Source: Clostridia bacterium
Lineage (GTDB): Bacteria; Bacillota; Clostridia; SK-Y3; JACMMQ01
Direction: 5' to 3'
Length of the DNA: 6,432 nucleotides
Assembly: GCA_014378955.1 (NCBI GenBank)
Contig: JACMMQ010000245.1
Span: 1 to 6,432 of the forward strand
Under the pieces are notes generated by a model that saw only the letters and a list, made by a program, of their open reading frames with translations, was not told the DNA's origin and did not search any database. Shown here in pieces: positions 1 through 5,138 of the stretch; the first letter of the stretch is position 1, and each line of letters opens with the position of its first letter. The position numbers were made by a program, and so were the translations under genes.

Positions 1-223
1 TGTCTGCGCGAATGCCACAATAGGTACAATTTTGTTTGCAGTAGTTGGTGAATTCAATTAGCCCACGCATGAAAACACGGTCTTCAAAGGTCGATGACCG
101 CACGGCATGCGCTTTTTCGATTAAGTATTTTTGTGTTTGTTCATCCATGTTGTCGAGTAGTGATAAATATTGCTCTTTTGTCAACGCATGCGATAAAGCC
201 AATTGATCTATAATTGTTTTCAC
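1..223 (-). CDS. hydE: [FeFe]-hydrogenase H-cluster radical SAM maturase HydE, N-terminal part (runs off window)
   Basis: This is the first 74 codons of a gene that continues past the window edge. The translation carries a radical SAM cysteine motif CKQNCTYC (C62, C66, C69, the CxxxCxxC that holds the [4Fe-4S] cluster and SAM). It follows a segment, FEDRVFMRGLIEFTNYC, typical of HydE, a relative of biotin synthase. HydE is known to act in the cytoplasm with HydF and HydG in building the 2Fe subcluster of the [FeFe]-hydrogenase active site. The start is GTG at 223-221, chosen because a purine-rich site AAGGGG (231-236) sits 7 nt upstream and the leading residues look like a normal HydE N-terminus. 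The stop codon of the TM1266-family gene lies only 17 nt upstream, so the two are almost certainly co-transcribed. ThiH or BioB would be the alternatives; the neighbouring gene argues for HydE. Confidence 0.9.
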   Translation of the reverse strand, partial: MKTIIDQLALSHALTKEQYLSLLDNMDEQTQKYLIEKAHAVRSSTFEDRVFMRGLIEFTNYCKQNCTYCGIRAD

Positions 224-240
224 TAGTTTTCCCCTTTTGG

Positions 241-489
241 TTAAATTTCCTTTTTTGAAATAGCGGTTTTGACTGACACATGTGCAATGTTACCCAACCG
301 CCCTGTCAAATGGTTAATTTGGTCTAAATCGCCAACAACGGTGATGCACACCACCGCCATGCCTTCTTCAAATGGTATACCCATTCGCCCCTTGACCAAT
401 CCTTTGAAGCTAGAAACCACCTCATTAAATGCCTGCTGACATTTGTCAGGCTCTTCCAAAATTGCACTTACAACTGCAACTTTTTTCAT
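241..489 (-). CDS. TM1266-family putative iron-only hydrogenase system regulator
   Basis: The product is an 82-residue protein beginning MKKVAVVSAILEEP and ending in TAISKKEI. Its length and pattern (an N-terminal beta strand, a helix with NEVVSSFKGLVKGRMG, then GMAVVCITVVGDLDQINHLTGRLGNI) match the TM1266 family. This is a small ACT-like/ferredoxin-fold group found beside hydE, hydF and hydG in anaerobes and named a putative iron-only hydrogenase system regulator. The name rests on gene neighbourhood; its biochemical role is not established. The reading frame stays open upstream to an ATG at 537, but that extension runs into a palindromic repeat. The ATG at 489-487 has a perfect AGGAGGT at 494-500, so I use the shorter start. 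It is followed by hydE after 17 nt. No DNA-binding helix-turn-helix is visible, so direct regulation of transcription is doubtful. Confidence 0.88.
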   Translation of the reverse strand: MKKVAVVSAILEEPDKCQQAFNEVVSSFKGLVKGRMGIPFEEGMAVVCITVVGDLDQINHLTGRLGNIAHVSVKTAISKKEI

Positions 490-493
490 TTTT

Positions 494-500
494 ACCTCCT
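494..500 (-). promoter_or_regulatory. Ribosome binding site of the TM1266-family gene
   Basis: AGGAGGT on the minus strand, 4 nt before the ATG at 489. It decides between this start and a longer open frame that would begin at 537 inside a palindromic repeat. Confidence 0.85.
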
Positions 501-522
501 GATGACGTATTAATAGAACACC

Positions 523-735
523 GTGGGCGCTGCCCACACCCGCCCCTTTTTGAAAAAAGGGGACAAAAACTTTAATGTGATTGATTTAAATAACTAAAGT
601 TTTACTCAATTTTTTTCAAAAAATTGCGGGTTCAAAGGGTGGAACCCTTTGGCGTCGTCCGCAGACGGCGAAATCCAAACACTCAAAGAGTATTTTTCTT
701 TGTTACTTTCTTTTTGCGATAGAAAAAGAAAGTAA
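523..735. repeat. Cluster of eight short inverted repeats (mosaic intergenic palindromic element)
   Basis: Eight stem-loops follow each other in 213 bp. They are GTGGGC/GCCCAC (523-537); CCCCTTTTT/AAAAAGGGG (543-562); AAAACTTTA/TAAAGTTTT (566-603); CAATTTTTT/AAAAAATTG (607-626); GGGTTC/GAACCC overlapping CAAAGGG/CCCTTTG (628-651); CGTC/GACG around CGCA, extending to 654-669; ACTC/GAGT (681-691); and a perfect 13-bp stem TTACTTTCTTTTT/AAAAAGAAAGTAA with a 7-nt loop (703-735). None has a clear T-run after it on the minus strand, so they are poor terminators for the neighbouring units. No open frame of note lies here. From memory, similar palindromic motifs occur between genes in many clostridial genomes, which suggests a dispersed repeat, but copy number cannot be judged from one window. 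Confidence 0.7.
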
Positions 736-782
736 GGTTTTAGTTTTTGCATGTATCCAAATTTCATATTTCTTAGTAAACC

Positions 783-812
783 AAAAAAACTTCCCTAAAA
801 AATTAGGAAAGT
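783..812 (-). terminator. Intrinsic terminator ending the Rex-box transcript
   Basis: Read on the minus strand, ACTTTCCTAA pairs with TTAGGGAAGT around a TTTT loop (10 bp with one G-U). The pairing runs straight into a T7 run at 789-783. On the plus strand the same stem has an A-C mismatch and no T-run, so the signal points to minus-strand transcription. It lies about 185 nt after a good promoter and about 290 nt before the TM1266-family start codon, so it would stop or attenuate transcription before the hydrogenase genes. Confidence 0.75.
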
Positions 813-966
813 TAGTAGTTTGTAAAATTTACAGCCCAAAAAAGGCGCAATTTTCATATGACTAATTTCCTACCGAAGCAGATTGCTCATTTTCGTAAGG
901 GATTATTTTTCACTTTGTATGAACAGATCATCCAAGTATAAAACTCAAATGACTGAACCTTAGCTT
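783..966 (-). ncRNA. Predicted structured RNA of about 185 nt: small RNA or attenuating leader of the hydrogenase-maturation genes
   Basis: The ends are set by a predicted transcription start near 966, about 7 nt past the -10 box, and by the intrinsic terminator at 783-812. No convincing coding frame lies inside. Two stem-loops can be drawn by eye on the minus strand. One, at 955-924, pairs CAG/CTG, TCAT/ATGA and TTGAGT/ACTTGG (three wobbles) with a single bulged T. The other, at 890-858, pairs ATGA/TCAT, AAT/ATT and CTGC/GTAG and is capped by a C(UUCG)G tetraloop. TTCAT (923-919) can also pair with ATGAA (857-853) around the second hairpin. I do not recognise the family: it lacks the SRP, tmRNA, T-box or c-di-GMP signatures I know. 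The length would suit a 6S-type RNA, but that is not shown. It may act on its own or as a leader of the downstream genes. Confidence 0.5.
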
Positions 967-982
967 GTTAATATTTTATCAA
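965..982. promoter_or_regulatory. Rex-like operator (redox/NADH-responsive)
   Basis: On the minus strand the 18-bp site reads TTGATAAAATATTAACAA. The Rex consensus in Firmicutes is TTGTTAA-N4-TTAACAA, so 13 of 14 defined positions agree. The site covers the -10 box (973-978) and the predicted start of transcription. This is where a repressor such as Rex, which releases DNA at high NADH, would block the promoter. Rex is known to control hydrogenase and fermentation genes in Clostridia, in keeping with the TM1266-hydE unit downstream. No rex gene is in the window. Confidence 0.68.
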
Positions 983-1001
983 ACTTTCCTGCATTTGTCA
1001 A
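973..1001 (-). promoter_or_regulatory. Sigma-A promoter facing the hydrogenase-maturation genes
   Basis: A perfect -35 TTGACA (1001-996), a 17-nt spacer and a -10 TAAAAT (978-973) with an extended -10 TG one base upstream. The start of transcription should fall near 966. It is the best promoter in the 490-1165 gap and lies downstream of the kdgK terminator, so it opens a new unit and does not extend the uronate operon. The -10 is embedded in the Rex-like box. Confidence 0.78.
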
Positions 1002-1016
1002 TCAAAATACAAGCAT

Positions 1017-1069
1017 TGTTTGGCAAAATCAATTCGTGTGTTTAAATTCTACACACACTGTTGGCAAAA
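1017..1069. promoter_or_regulatory. Candidate upstream regulator site: phased direct repeats flanking an inverted repeat
   Basis: TGTTTGGCAAAA (1017-1028) and TGTTGGCAAAA (1059-1069) are near-identical direct repeats. Their GGCAAAA cores are 41 bp apart, close to four helical turns. Between them lies an inverted repeat GTGTGT/ACACAC (1036-1056). The group starts about 16 bp upstream of the -35 box at 1001, a common place for an activator. No known regulator is assigned. Confidence 0.3.
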
Positions 1070-1091
1070 AACCTTACATTCCAAAAATGCC

Positions 1092-1136
1092 AAAAGGGCG
1101 TAGCCATTTTTAAATGATGCTACGCCCTCTTTTTTT
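1092..1136 (-). terminator. Intrinsic (likely bidirectional) terminator after kdgK
   Basis: A perfect 10-bp stem AGGGCGTAGC/GCTACGCCCT (1095-1104 with 1119-1128) has A-rich and T-rich sequence on both sides. On the minus strand the stem is followed by TTTT, enough to end the uronate operon about 40 nt past the kdgK stop. On the plus strand it is followed by C and seven Ts, an even stronger signal for anything transcribed the other way. Confidence 0.85.
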
Positions 1137-1165
1137 GTATAAAGCTTGGTACGGCTCAGCCTTGC

Positions 1166-2191
1166 TTATCTTTGTACACGTCCAGAGCCATCGCCCTGCA
1201 TGAGCGTCTTAACTTCTGCAACCGAAACTAGGTTGAAATCGCCTTCAATTGAATGCTTCAAGCATGAAGCCGCTACTGCATATTCAATCGTGTCTTGCAT
1301 CGAATAGTCGCTCAATAGCCCATAAATCAAGCCACCACCAAATGAATCACCGCCGCCTACTCGGTCTACGATGGTCATTTGATATTTGTTGGATTTATAG
1401 AAGCTTTCGCCATCATAAAGCATTGCCGCCCAGTTGTTCACCGATGCTGAAATACTTTCTCGGAGTGTAATTGCTACCTTTTTACAGCCGAATTTTGTCA
1501 CGATTTGCTTACATACGTCTTGATAGCCTGCATCACTCAATTCGCCTGTGGTGACGTCTGTACCACTTGCATGAATACCGAACACCTTTTCAGCGTCCTC
1601 TTCATTGGCAATACATACATCCACATATTGCATCAGGTTGGACATCACTTGGTTTGCTTTTTCAGACGACCATAATTTTTTACGGAAGTTTAGGTCACAG
1701 CTTACCTGTACGCCCTTTGCTTTTGCAGCTTTGCAAGCCGCTACCGTCAACGCTGCTGCACCATCGGATAGTGCTGGGCTAATGCCTGTAAAGTGGAACC
1801 ATTCAGCGCCATCAAATATTTCATCCCAGTTAAAATCAGCATCGGTAGCAGTGGAAATAGCAGAATACGCTCTATCATACACCACGTTGGACGCTCTTTG
1901 AGAAGCACCCTTTTCTACAAAATAGATGCCTAAACGTTCGCCGCCCTTTGCGATGTATTTTGTATCCACGCCATACTTACGAAGTTCTGCTACGCATGCA
2001 TCACCAATCGGATTTTTAGGTACTCTTGTCACAAAATGTGCATCAAAGCCATAGTTTGCAAGTGATACTGCTACATTCGCTTCTCCACCACCAAATACAA
2101 AATCAAAGCTCTTTGCCTGAATAAAGCGCTGATAATCAGGGGTTTGCAATCGAAGCATAATTTCACCGAACGTTACTACTTTTTTACCCAT
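1166..2191 (-). CDS. kdgK: 2-dehydro-3-deoxygluconokinase (KDG kinase, PfkB family)
   Basis: The cytoplasmic enzyme phosphorylates 2-keto-3-deoxygluconate with ATP to give KDPG, the substrate of Eda encoded just upstream. The 341 residues are close to the family's usual length. The N-terminal PfkB signature lies at about 34-48 (GGGEANVAVSLANYG). The C-terminal ATP/anion-hole signature DRVGGGDSFGGG lies at 276-287, with D282 as the expected catalytic base. The start VVTFGEIMLRL fits KdgK, which usually opens with a GE(I/L)M(L/I)R motif. The ATG overlaps the eda stop by one base (TAATG), and an AGAGGTG ribosome site lies inside the end of eda, so translation is probably coupled. It is the last gene of the uronate operon and is followed by a terminator. 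A fructokinase or ribokinase is the alternative, but the flanking kdu and eda genes favour KDG. Confidence 0.93.
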   Translation of the reverse strand: MGKKVVTFGEIMLRLQTPDYQRFIQAKSFDFVFGGGEANVAVSLANYGFDAHFVTRVPKNPIGDACVAELRKYGVDTKYIAKGGERLGIYFVEKGASQRASNVVYDRAYSAISTATDADFNWDEIFDGAEWFHFTGISPALSDGAAALTVAACKAAKAKGVQVSCDLNFRKKLWSSEKANQVMSNLMQYVDVCIANEEDAEKVFGIHASGTDVTTGELSDAGYQDVCKQIVTKFGCKKVAITLRESISASVNNWAAMLYDGESFYKSNKYQMTIVDRVGGGDSFGGGLIYGLLSDYSMQDTIEYAVAASCLKHSIEGDFNLVSVAEVKTLMQGDGSGRVQR

Positions 2192-2838
2192 TATTTTACA
2201 CCTCTTGCTAATTTAATATTTTCAACAAATTGTTTGCCGATACGTGTAATGCTTTCATAATCGCCTGTTTTCGCCCCTGCGGTCAATGCACCACCAGCCC
2301 CTACAGCGACAGCCCCTGCATCAATCCATTCCTTGACATTGTTCACGTCCACGCCACCTGTTGGCATCAACCTTGCATAAGGGATAGGACCCTTGATTGC
2401 CTTGATAATTTTAGGGCCAAACGCTTCGCCTGGGAATATTTTGATAATGTCTGCGCCTGCTTCCATCGCTTCTACAACTTCCTTGATGGTCATTGCGCCA
2501 GGCATACAGGGTACACGGTAACGGTTGCATAATCTTACTGTTTCTACATTAAAATATGGGCTGACGATGTATTGTGCACCTGATAAAATGGCAATGCGTG
2601 CGGTTTCAGGGTCAAGCACTGTACCTGCGCCTAAAATAATATCATTTGGGCTGTACGCCAAGGCTACTTCCTCAATCACCTTGTGTGCCATTGGCACGGT
2701 AAAGGTCATTTCAATCGCTGCGACGCCGCCCATGATGCACGCTTCTGTGATGCGCTTTGCTTGGTCTGCATTATCCGCTCTTACAACGGCGACAATGCCG
2801 ACTTCTGTAATTCTTTGTATCACTTGTTCTTTATCCAT
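2191..2838 (-). CDS. eda: KDPG/KHG aldolase (2-dehydro-3-deoxy-phosphogluconate aldolase)
   Basis: This is a class I aldolase that splits 2-keto-3-deoxy-6-phosphogluconate into pyruvate and glyceraldehyde-3-phosphate; the family often also accepts 4-hydroxy-2-oxoglutarate. The protein has 215 residues, normal for the family. It shows the expected TIM-barrel landmarks: VAVVR at 16-20, the acid/base glutamate E43 in AAIEMTFTVP, GAGTVLDP at 70-77, the Schiff-base lysine K133 in DIIKIFPGEAFGP, and the phosphate-binding segment PTGG at 159-162. The ATG at 2838 follows a GGAGGG ribosome site 6 nt upstream. It lies 21 nt after the LUD-domain gene and overlaps kdgK by one base. The order eda-kdgK is usual in Firmicute uronate operons, where the pair forms the lower half of the pathway. 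Confidence 0.95.
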   Translation of the reverse strand: MDKEQVIQRITEVGIVAVVRADNADQAKRITEACIMGGVAAIEMTFTVPMAHKVIEEVALAYSPNDIILGAGTVLDPETARIAILSGAQYIVSPYFNVETVRLCNRYRVPCMPGAMTIKEVVEAMEAGADIIKIFPGEAFGPKIIKAIKGPIPYARLMPTGGVDVNNVKEWIDAGAVAVGAGGALTAGAKTGDYESITRIGKQFVENIKLARGVK

Positions 2839-2859
2839 TGTAATCCCTCCAAAAATTAT

Positions 2860-3498
2860 TTAAAATCCTATTTCTTCTGCTACTAATATAATGGTCGTTC
2901 TGCCTTCATATTTCATGCCGTGATGAATAATCGTTGTATAGTTACACATGCGCTCCTTCGTTTGACAATCCATGCATACGCCCGTTTCGGCACATGGCGT
3001 TTTATGTCCAATGCGTTTGGCATTCAGCGGTGCAATTTTCTTTAGACGTTTGAACGCTTCATCTAAATCATCCACTACCTTATTCACGCCTGCTATGATA
3101 ATGACGTTTTTAGGCCCCATGATCATGCCTGCGACTCTATTGCCAGAACAATCTACATTGACCAACTCACCATTTCGGGTGATTGCATTGGTGGAGGTCA
3201 CCAAATAGTCCGCCAACAACGCTTGTCGATAACATTCAACCACATCTTCCCATGGTTGAGGCTTGTACCGATCAAACAACTTATACTTTGGCTCACGAAA
3301 TGTTTCGAGTAAATTCATCTCATTGAACGTCACCGAACCCCCCAAGCCAATGCTTGCGCCCTCTGGAATCATATTCAGTACGATTTTTCTAGCTTCGTCC
3401 AAATTTTCAGCATAAATGCCATTGAAGTGCTTGGACTTGAGCTTTTCTACCATTTGCTTTGCTATTGTTTGATGATGCCACTTTTTAATAGGATTCAT
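2860..3498 (-). CDS. Stand-alone LUD-domain protein (LutC/YkgG-like, DUF162), role unknown
   Basis: The 212-residue product looks like the LUD (lactate utilisation) domain. It has an N-terminal helical part with VEKLKSKHFNGIYAENLDEA, a glycine-rich turn SIGLGGSVTFNEMNLL at about 49-64, and the core LVNVDCSGNRVAGMIMGP followed by KNVIIIAGVNKVV (112-142). Near the C-terminus four cysteines, C169, C175, C178 and C185 (PCAETGVCMDC ... MC), could bind a metal or an iron-sulfur cluster; this is inferred from spacing only. LutB- and LutA-type partner genes are absent, so this is not a normal lactate oxidation cluster. It sits 3 nt after the kduD stop, with a modest GAGG site at 3506-3509, and before eda. 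It is therefore translated with the uronate genes and may serve that pathway. I cannot assign a substrate or reaction. Confidence 0.8.
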   Translation of the reverse strand: MNPIKKWHHQTIAKQMVEKLKSKHFNGIYAENLDEARKIVLNMIPEGASIGLGGSVTFNEMNLLETFREPKYKLFDRYKPQPWEDVVECYRQALLADYLVTSTNAITRNGELVNVDCSGNRVAGMIMGPKNVIIIAGVNKVVDDLDEAFKRLKKIAPLNAKRIGHKTPCAETGVCMDCQTKERMCNYTTIIHHGMKYEGRTTIILVAEEIGF

Positions 3499-3501
3499 AC
3501 A

Positions 3502-4263
3502 TTACCTCGCTAACCAGCCGCCATCTACAGCAACTGTGTAACCATTCACATAGTTAGATGCTTCGGACGCTAAAAAGATGATAGGTCCCATCAAATCGTC
3601 TGGTGTTCCCCAACGTGCTGCTGGAATTCTTTCCAAAATTGCCTTGTTACGGTCTTCATCTGCACGCAAAGCGGTGGTGTTGTTGGTTGCCATGTATCCT
3701 GGTGCAATCGCATTGATATTGATGTTATGCTTTGCCCATTCATTTGCCATCGCACGGGTAACGCCCATTACGCCGCTTTTGCTCGTTGTGTAAGAAGGCA
3801 CACGCACGCCACCTTGGAAGGATAACATGGAAGCGATGTTGATGATTTTACCGCCTGTACCCTGTGCAATATACTGTTTTGCAACCGCTTGGCTAAAGAA
3901 AAAGACTGTTTTGATGTTAATATTCATAACATCATCCCAATTTTTTTCAGTAAAGTCAATGGCATCCTCTCGGCGAATAATGCCTGCATTGTTCACTAAA
4001 ATATCTACCTTGCCATACACTTCAACCGCCTTGTCCACGATGGATTGAATTGGTTCTATGCTCATCAGGTTGGCAACCACACCAATGAATTTTCTGCCCA
4101 TTGCTTCAATCGTGTTTGCGGTTTCTGGCATTTCCACATAATCCACGCCCACGATGTCGCATCCTGCTTGTGCCAATGCGATAGACATGCCCTGTCCTAA
4201 ACCTGTGCTTGCGCCTGTAACAATTGCTACTTTTCCTTCTAATTTAAAAGCATCTAATATCAT
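3502..4263 (-). CDS. kduD: 2-dehydro-3-deoxy-D-gluconate 5-dehydrogenase (KduD, SDR family)
   Basis: KduD reduces 2,5-diketo-3-deoxygluconate (DKII, made by KduI) to KDG with NAD(P)H in the cytoplasm. The 253-residue product is a classical short-chain dehydrogenase. The Rossmann motif TGASTGLG is at 16-23, NNAG at 91-94, the catalytic serine is S145, and the YxxxK pair is Y158/K162. A conserved NAIAPGYMATNNT segment follows, and the end VDGGWLAR is typical of KduD. The frame stays open to an ATG at 4296 inside the end of kduI. I chose ATG 4263-4261 because an AGGAGG lies 8 nt upstream and the result, MILDAFKLEGKVAIVTG, matches the usual KduD start and length. With this start there is a 19-nt gap to kduI and no overlap. 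The downstream LUD-domain gene begins 3 nt after the stop. Confidence 0.94.
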   Translation of the reverse strand: MILDAFKLEGKVAIVTGASTGLGQGMSIALAQAGCDIVGVDYVEMPETANTIEAMGRKFIGVVANLMSIEPIQSIVDKAVEVYGKVDILVNNAGIIRREDAIDFTEKNWDDVMNINIKTVFFFSQAVAKQYIAQGTGGKIINIASMLSFQGGVRVPSYTTSKSGVMGVTRAMANEWAKHNININAIAPGYMATNNTTALRADEDRNKAILERIPAARWGTPDDLMGPIIFLASEASNYVNGYTVAVDGGWLAR

Positions 4264-4271
4264 TTTTGTTG

Positions 4272-4277
4272 CCTCCT
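4272..4277 (-). promoter_or_regulatory. Ribosome binding site of kduD
   Basis: AGGAGG on the minus strand, 8 nt before ATG 4263. It fixes the kduD start downstream of the kduI stop, in preference to the longer frame from 4296. The block AGGAGGCAACAAA is identical to the one before kduI. Confidence 0.85.
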
Positions 4278-4282
4278 GTTTT

Positions 4283-5113
4283 TTATTGAATAACATCCAT
4301 GGAAACTGCGTCCATATCGGTAAAGGTTTGATTTTCGCCTGCCATGCCCCAAATGAAGGTGTAGCTTTTTGTGCCTACGCCTGAGTGGATCGACCAGCTT
4401 GGTGAAATGACAGCCTGTTCATTTTTCATCACAATATGTCTTGTTTCGGTTGGCTCGCCCATCATGTGAAATACCACTGCATCCGCTGGCAATTCAAAAT
4501 ACAAGTATACTTCCATTCTGCGATCATGTGTGTGTGAAGGCATGGTATTCCAGTTATTGTTTGGGTCTAATATGGTAAGTCCCATGAGCAATTGACAGGT
4601 TTTAAGCACATTCGGATGAATGTATTGATAAATGGTACGCTTGTTGGATTCTTCTAATGTGCCTAACGATACGGCGCTTGCTTTTGCGATTTCGATTTTC
4701 AATGTTGGGTAGGTGGTGTGTGCAGGTGCTGAGTTGAAATAAAACTTTGCCGGATCAGAAGCATCAGCACTATTAAAAACCACTTCCTTGACGCCCATGC
4801 CAACGTACAAACCATCCTTATTTTCTAAGGTGTACACTTCGCCATCTAAGGTCACAGTGCCCTTTGCACCGATGTTGATAATACCCAATTCACGGCGTTG
4901 CAAGAAAAACTCCACGCCCAATTCCTTACTTGCGGTTAGCGTGAGCGGTTGGTTGGTTGGACTTGCACTGCCTGCAATAACACGGTCAACATGGCTGTAA
5001 ACCATTTTCAAGTCGCCTGGTTGAAATAAGCCCTCAATTAGAAAGTCCTCTCTTAAGCGCTCGGTGGTGTAATGCTTGACATCTTCAGGGTGTGCGGCGT
5101 ATCTGATTTCCAT
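4283..5113 (-). CDS. kduI: 5-dehydro-4-deoxy-D-glucuronate isomerase (KduI)
   Basis: KduI converts 5-keto-4-deoxyuronate (DKI), formed from unsaturated galacturonate or glucuronate, to 2,5-diketo-3-deoxygluconate. The 276 residues match the family length (about 278 in E. coli). The N-terminus, YAAHPEDVKHYTTERLREDFLIEGLF, is highly characteristic. In the cupin fold the zinc ligands are seen as H194 and H196 in PSHTHDRRMEVYLYF, E201, and H243 in SIHSGVG. They lie two positions before the known E. coli ligands, so the site is intact. The start at 5113 has an AGGAGG followed by CAACAAA. It is the first enzyme gene after the LacI-type regulator (25-nt gap) and is followed by kduD. Confidence 0.96.
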   Translation of the reverse strand: MEIRYAAHPEDVKHYTTERLREDFLIEGLFQPGDLKMVYSHVDRVIAGSASPTNQPLTLTASKELGVEFFLQRRELGIINIGAKGTVTLDGEVYTLENKDGLYVGMGVKEVVFNSADASDPAKFYFNSAPAHTTYPTLKIEIAKASAVSLGTLEESNKRTIYQYIHPNVLKTCQLLMGLTILDPNNNWNTMPSHTHDRRMEVYLYFELPADAVVFHMMGEPTETRHIVMKNEQAVISPSWSIHSGVGTKSYTFIWGMAGENQTFTDMDAVSMDVIQ

Positions 5114-5138
5114 TTTGTTGCCTCCTATAAAATTATTT

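Noticed and set aside
490..537. A longer start for the TM1266-family gene at ATG 537.
   Set aside because: It adds 16 residues encoded by a palindromic repeat and the ribosome binding site. AGGAGGT sits 4 nt before ATG 489, and the shorter product fits the family length.
543..562. CCCCTTTTT/AAAAAGGGG hairpin as a terminator.
   Set aside because: On neither strand is the stem followed by a T-run, and it is one of a series of palindromes.
636..646. AGGGTGGAACC on the plus strand resembles the conserved T-box motif.
   Set aside because: It is the middle of a palindrome (CAAAGGG/CCCTTTG) in the repeat cluster, is not followed by the CGCG of a T-box, has no stem I upstream, and no plus-strand gene follows.
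783..966. Assignment of the predicted RNA as 6S RNA.
   Set aside because: Length and the possible end pairing are compatible, but no long near-continuous stem with a central bubble can be drawn by eye, so I leave the family open.
4264..4296. A longer kduD start overlapping the end of kduI.
   Set aside because: The extra codons cover the kduI stop and the AGGAGG of kduD. The shorter start gives the usual 253-residue KduD.
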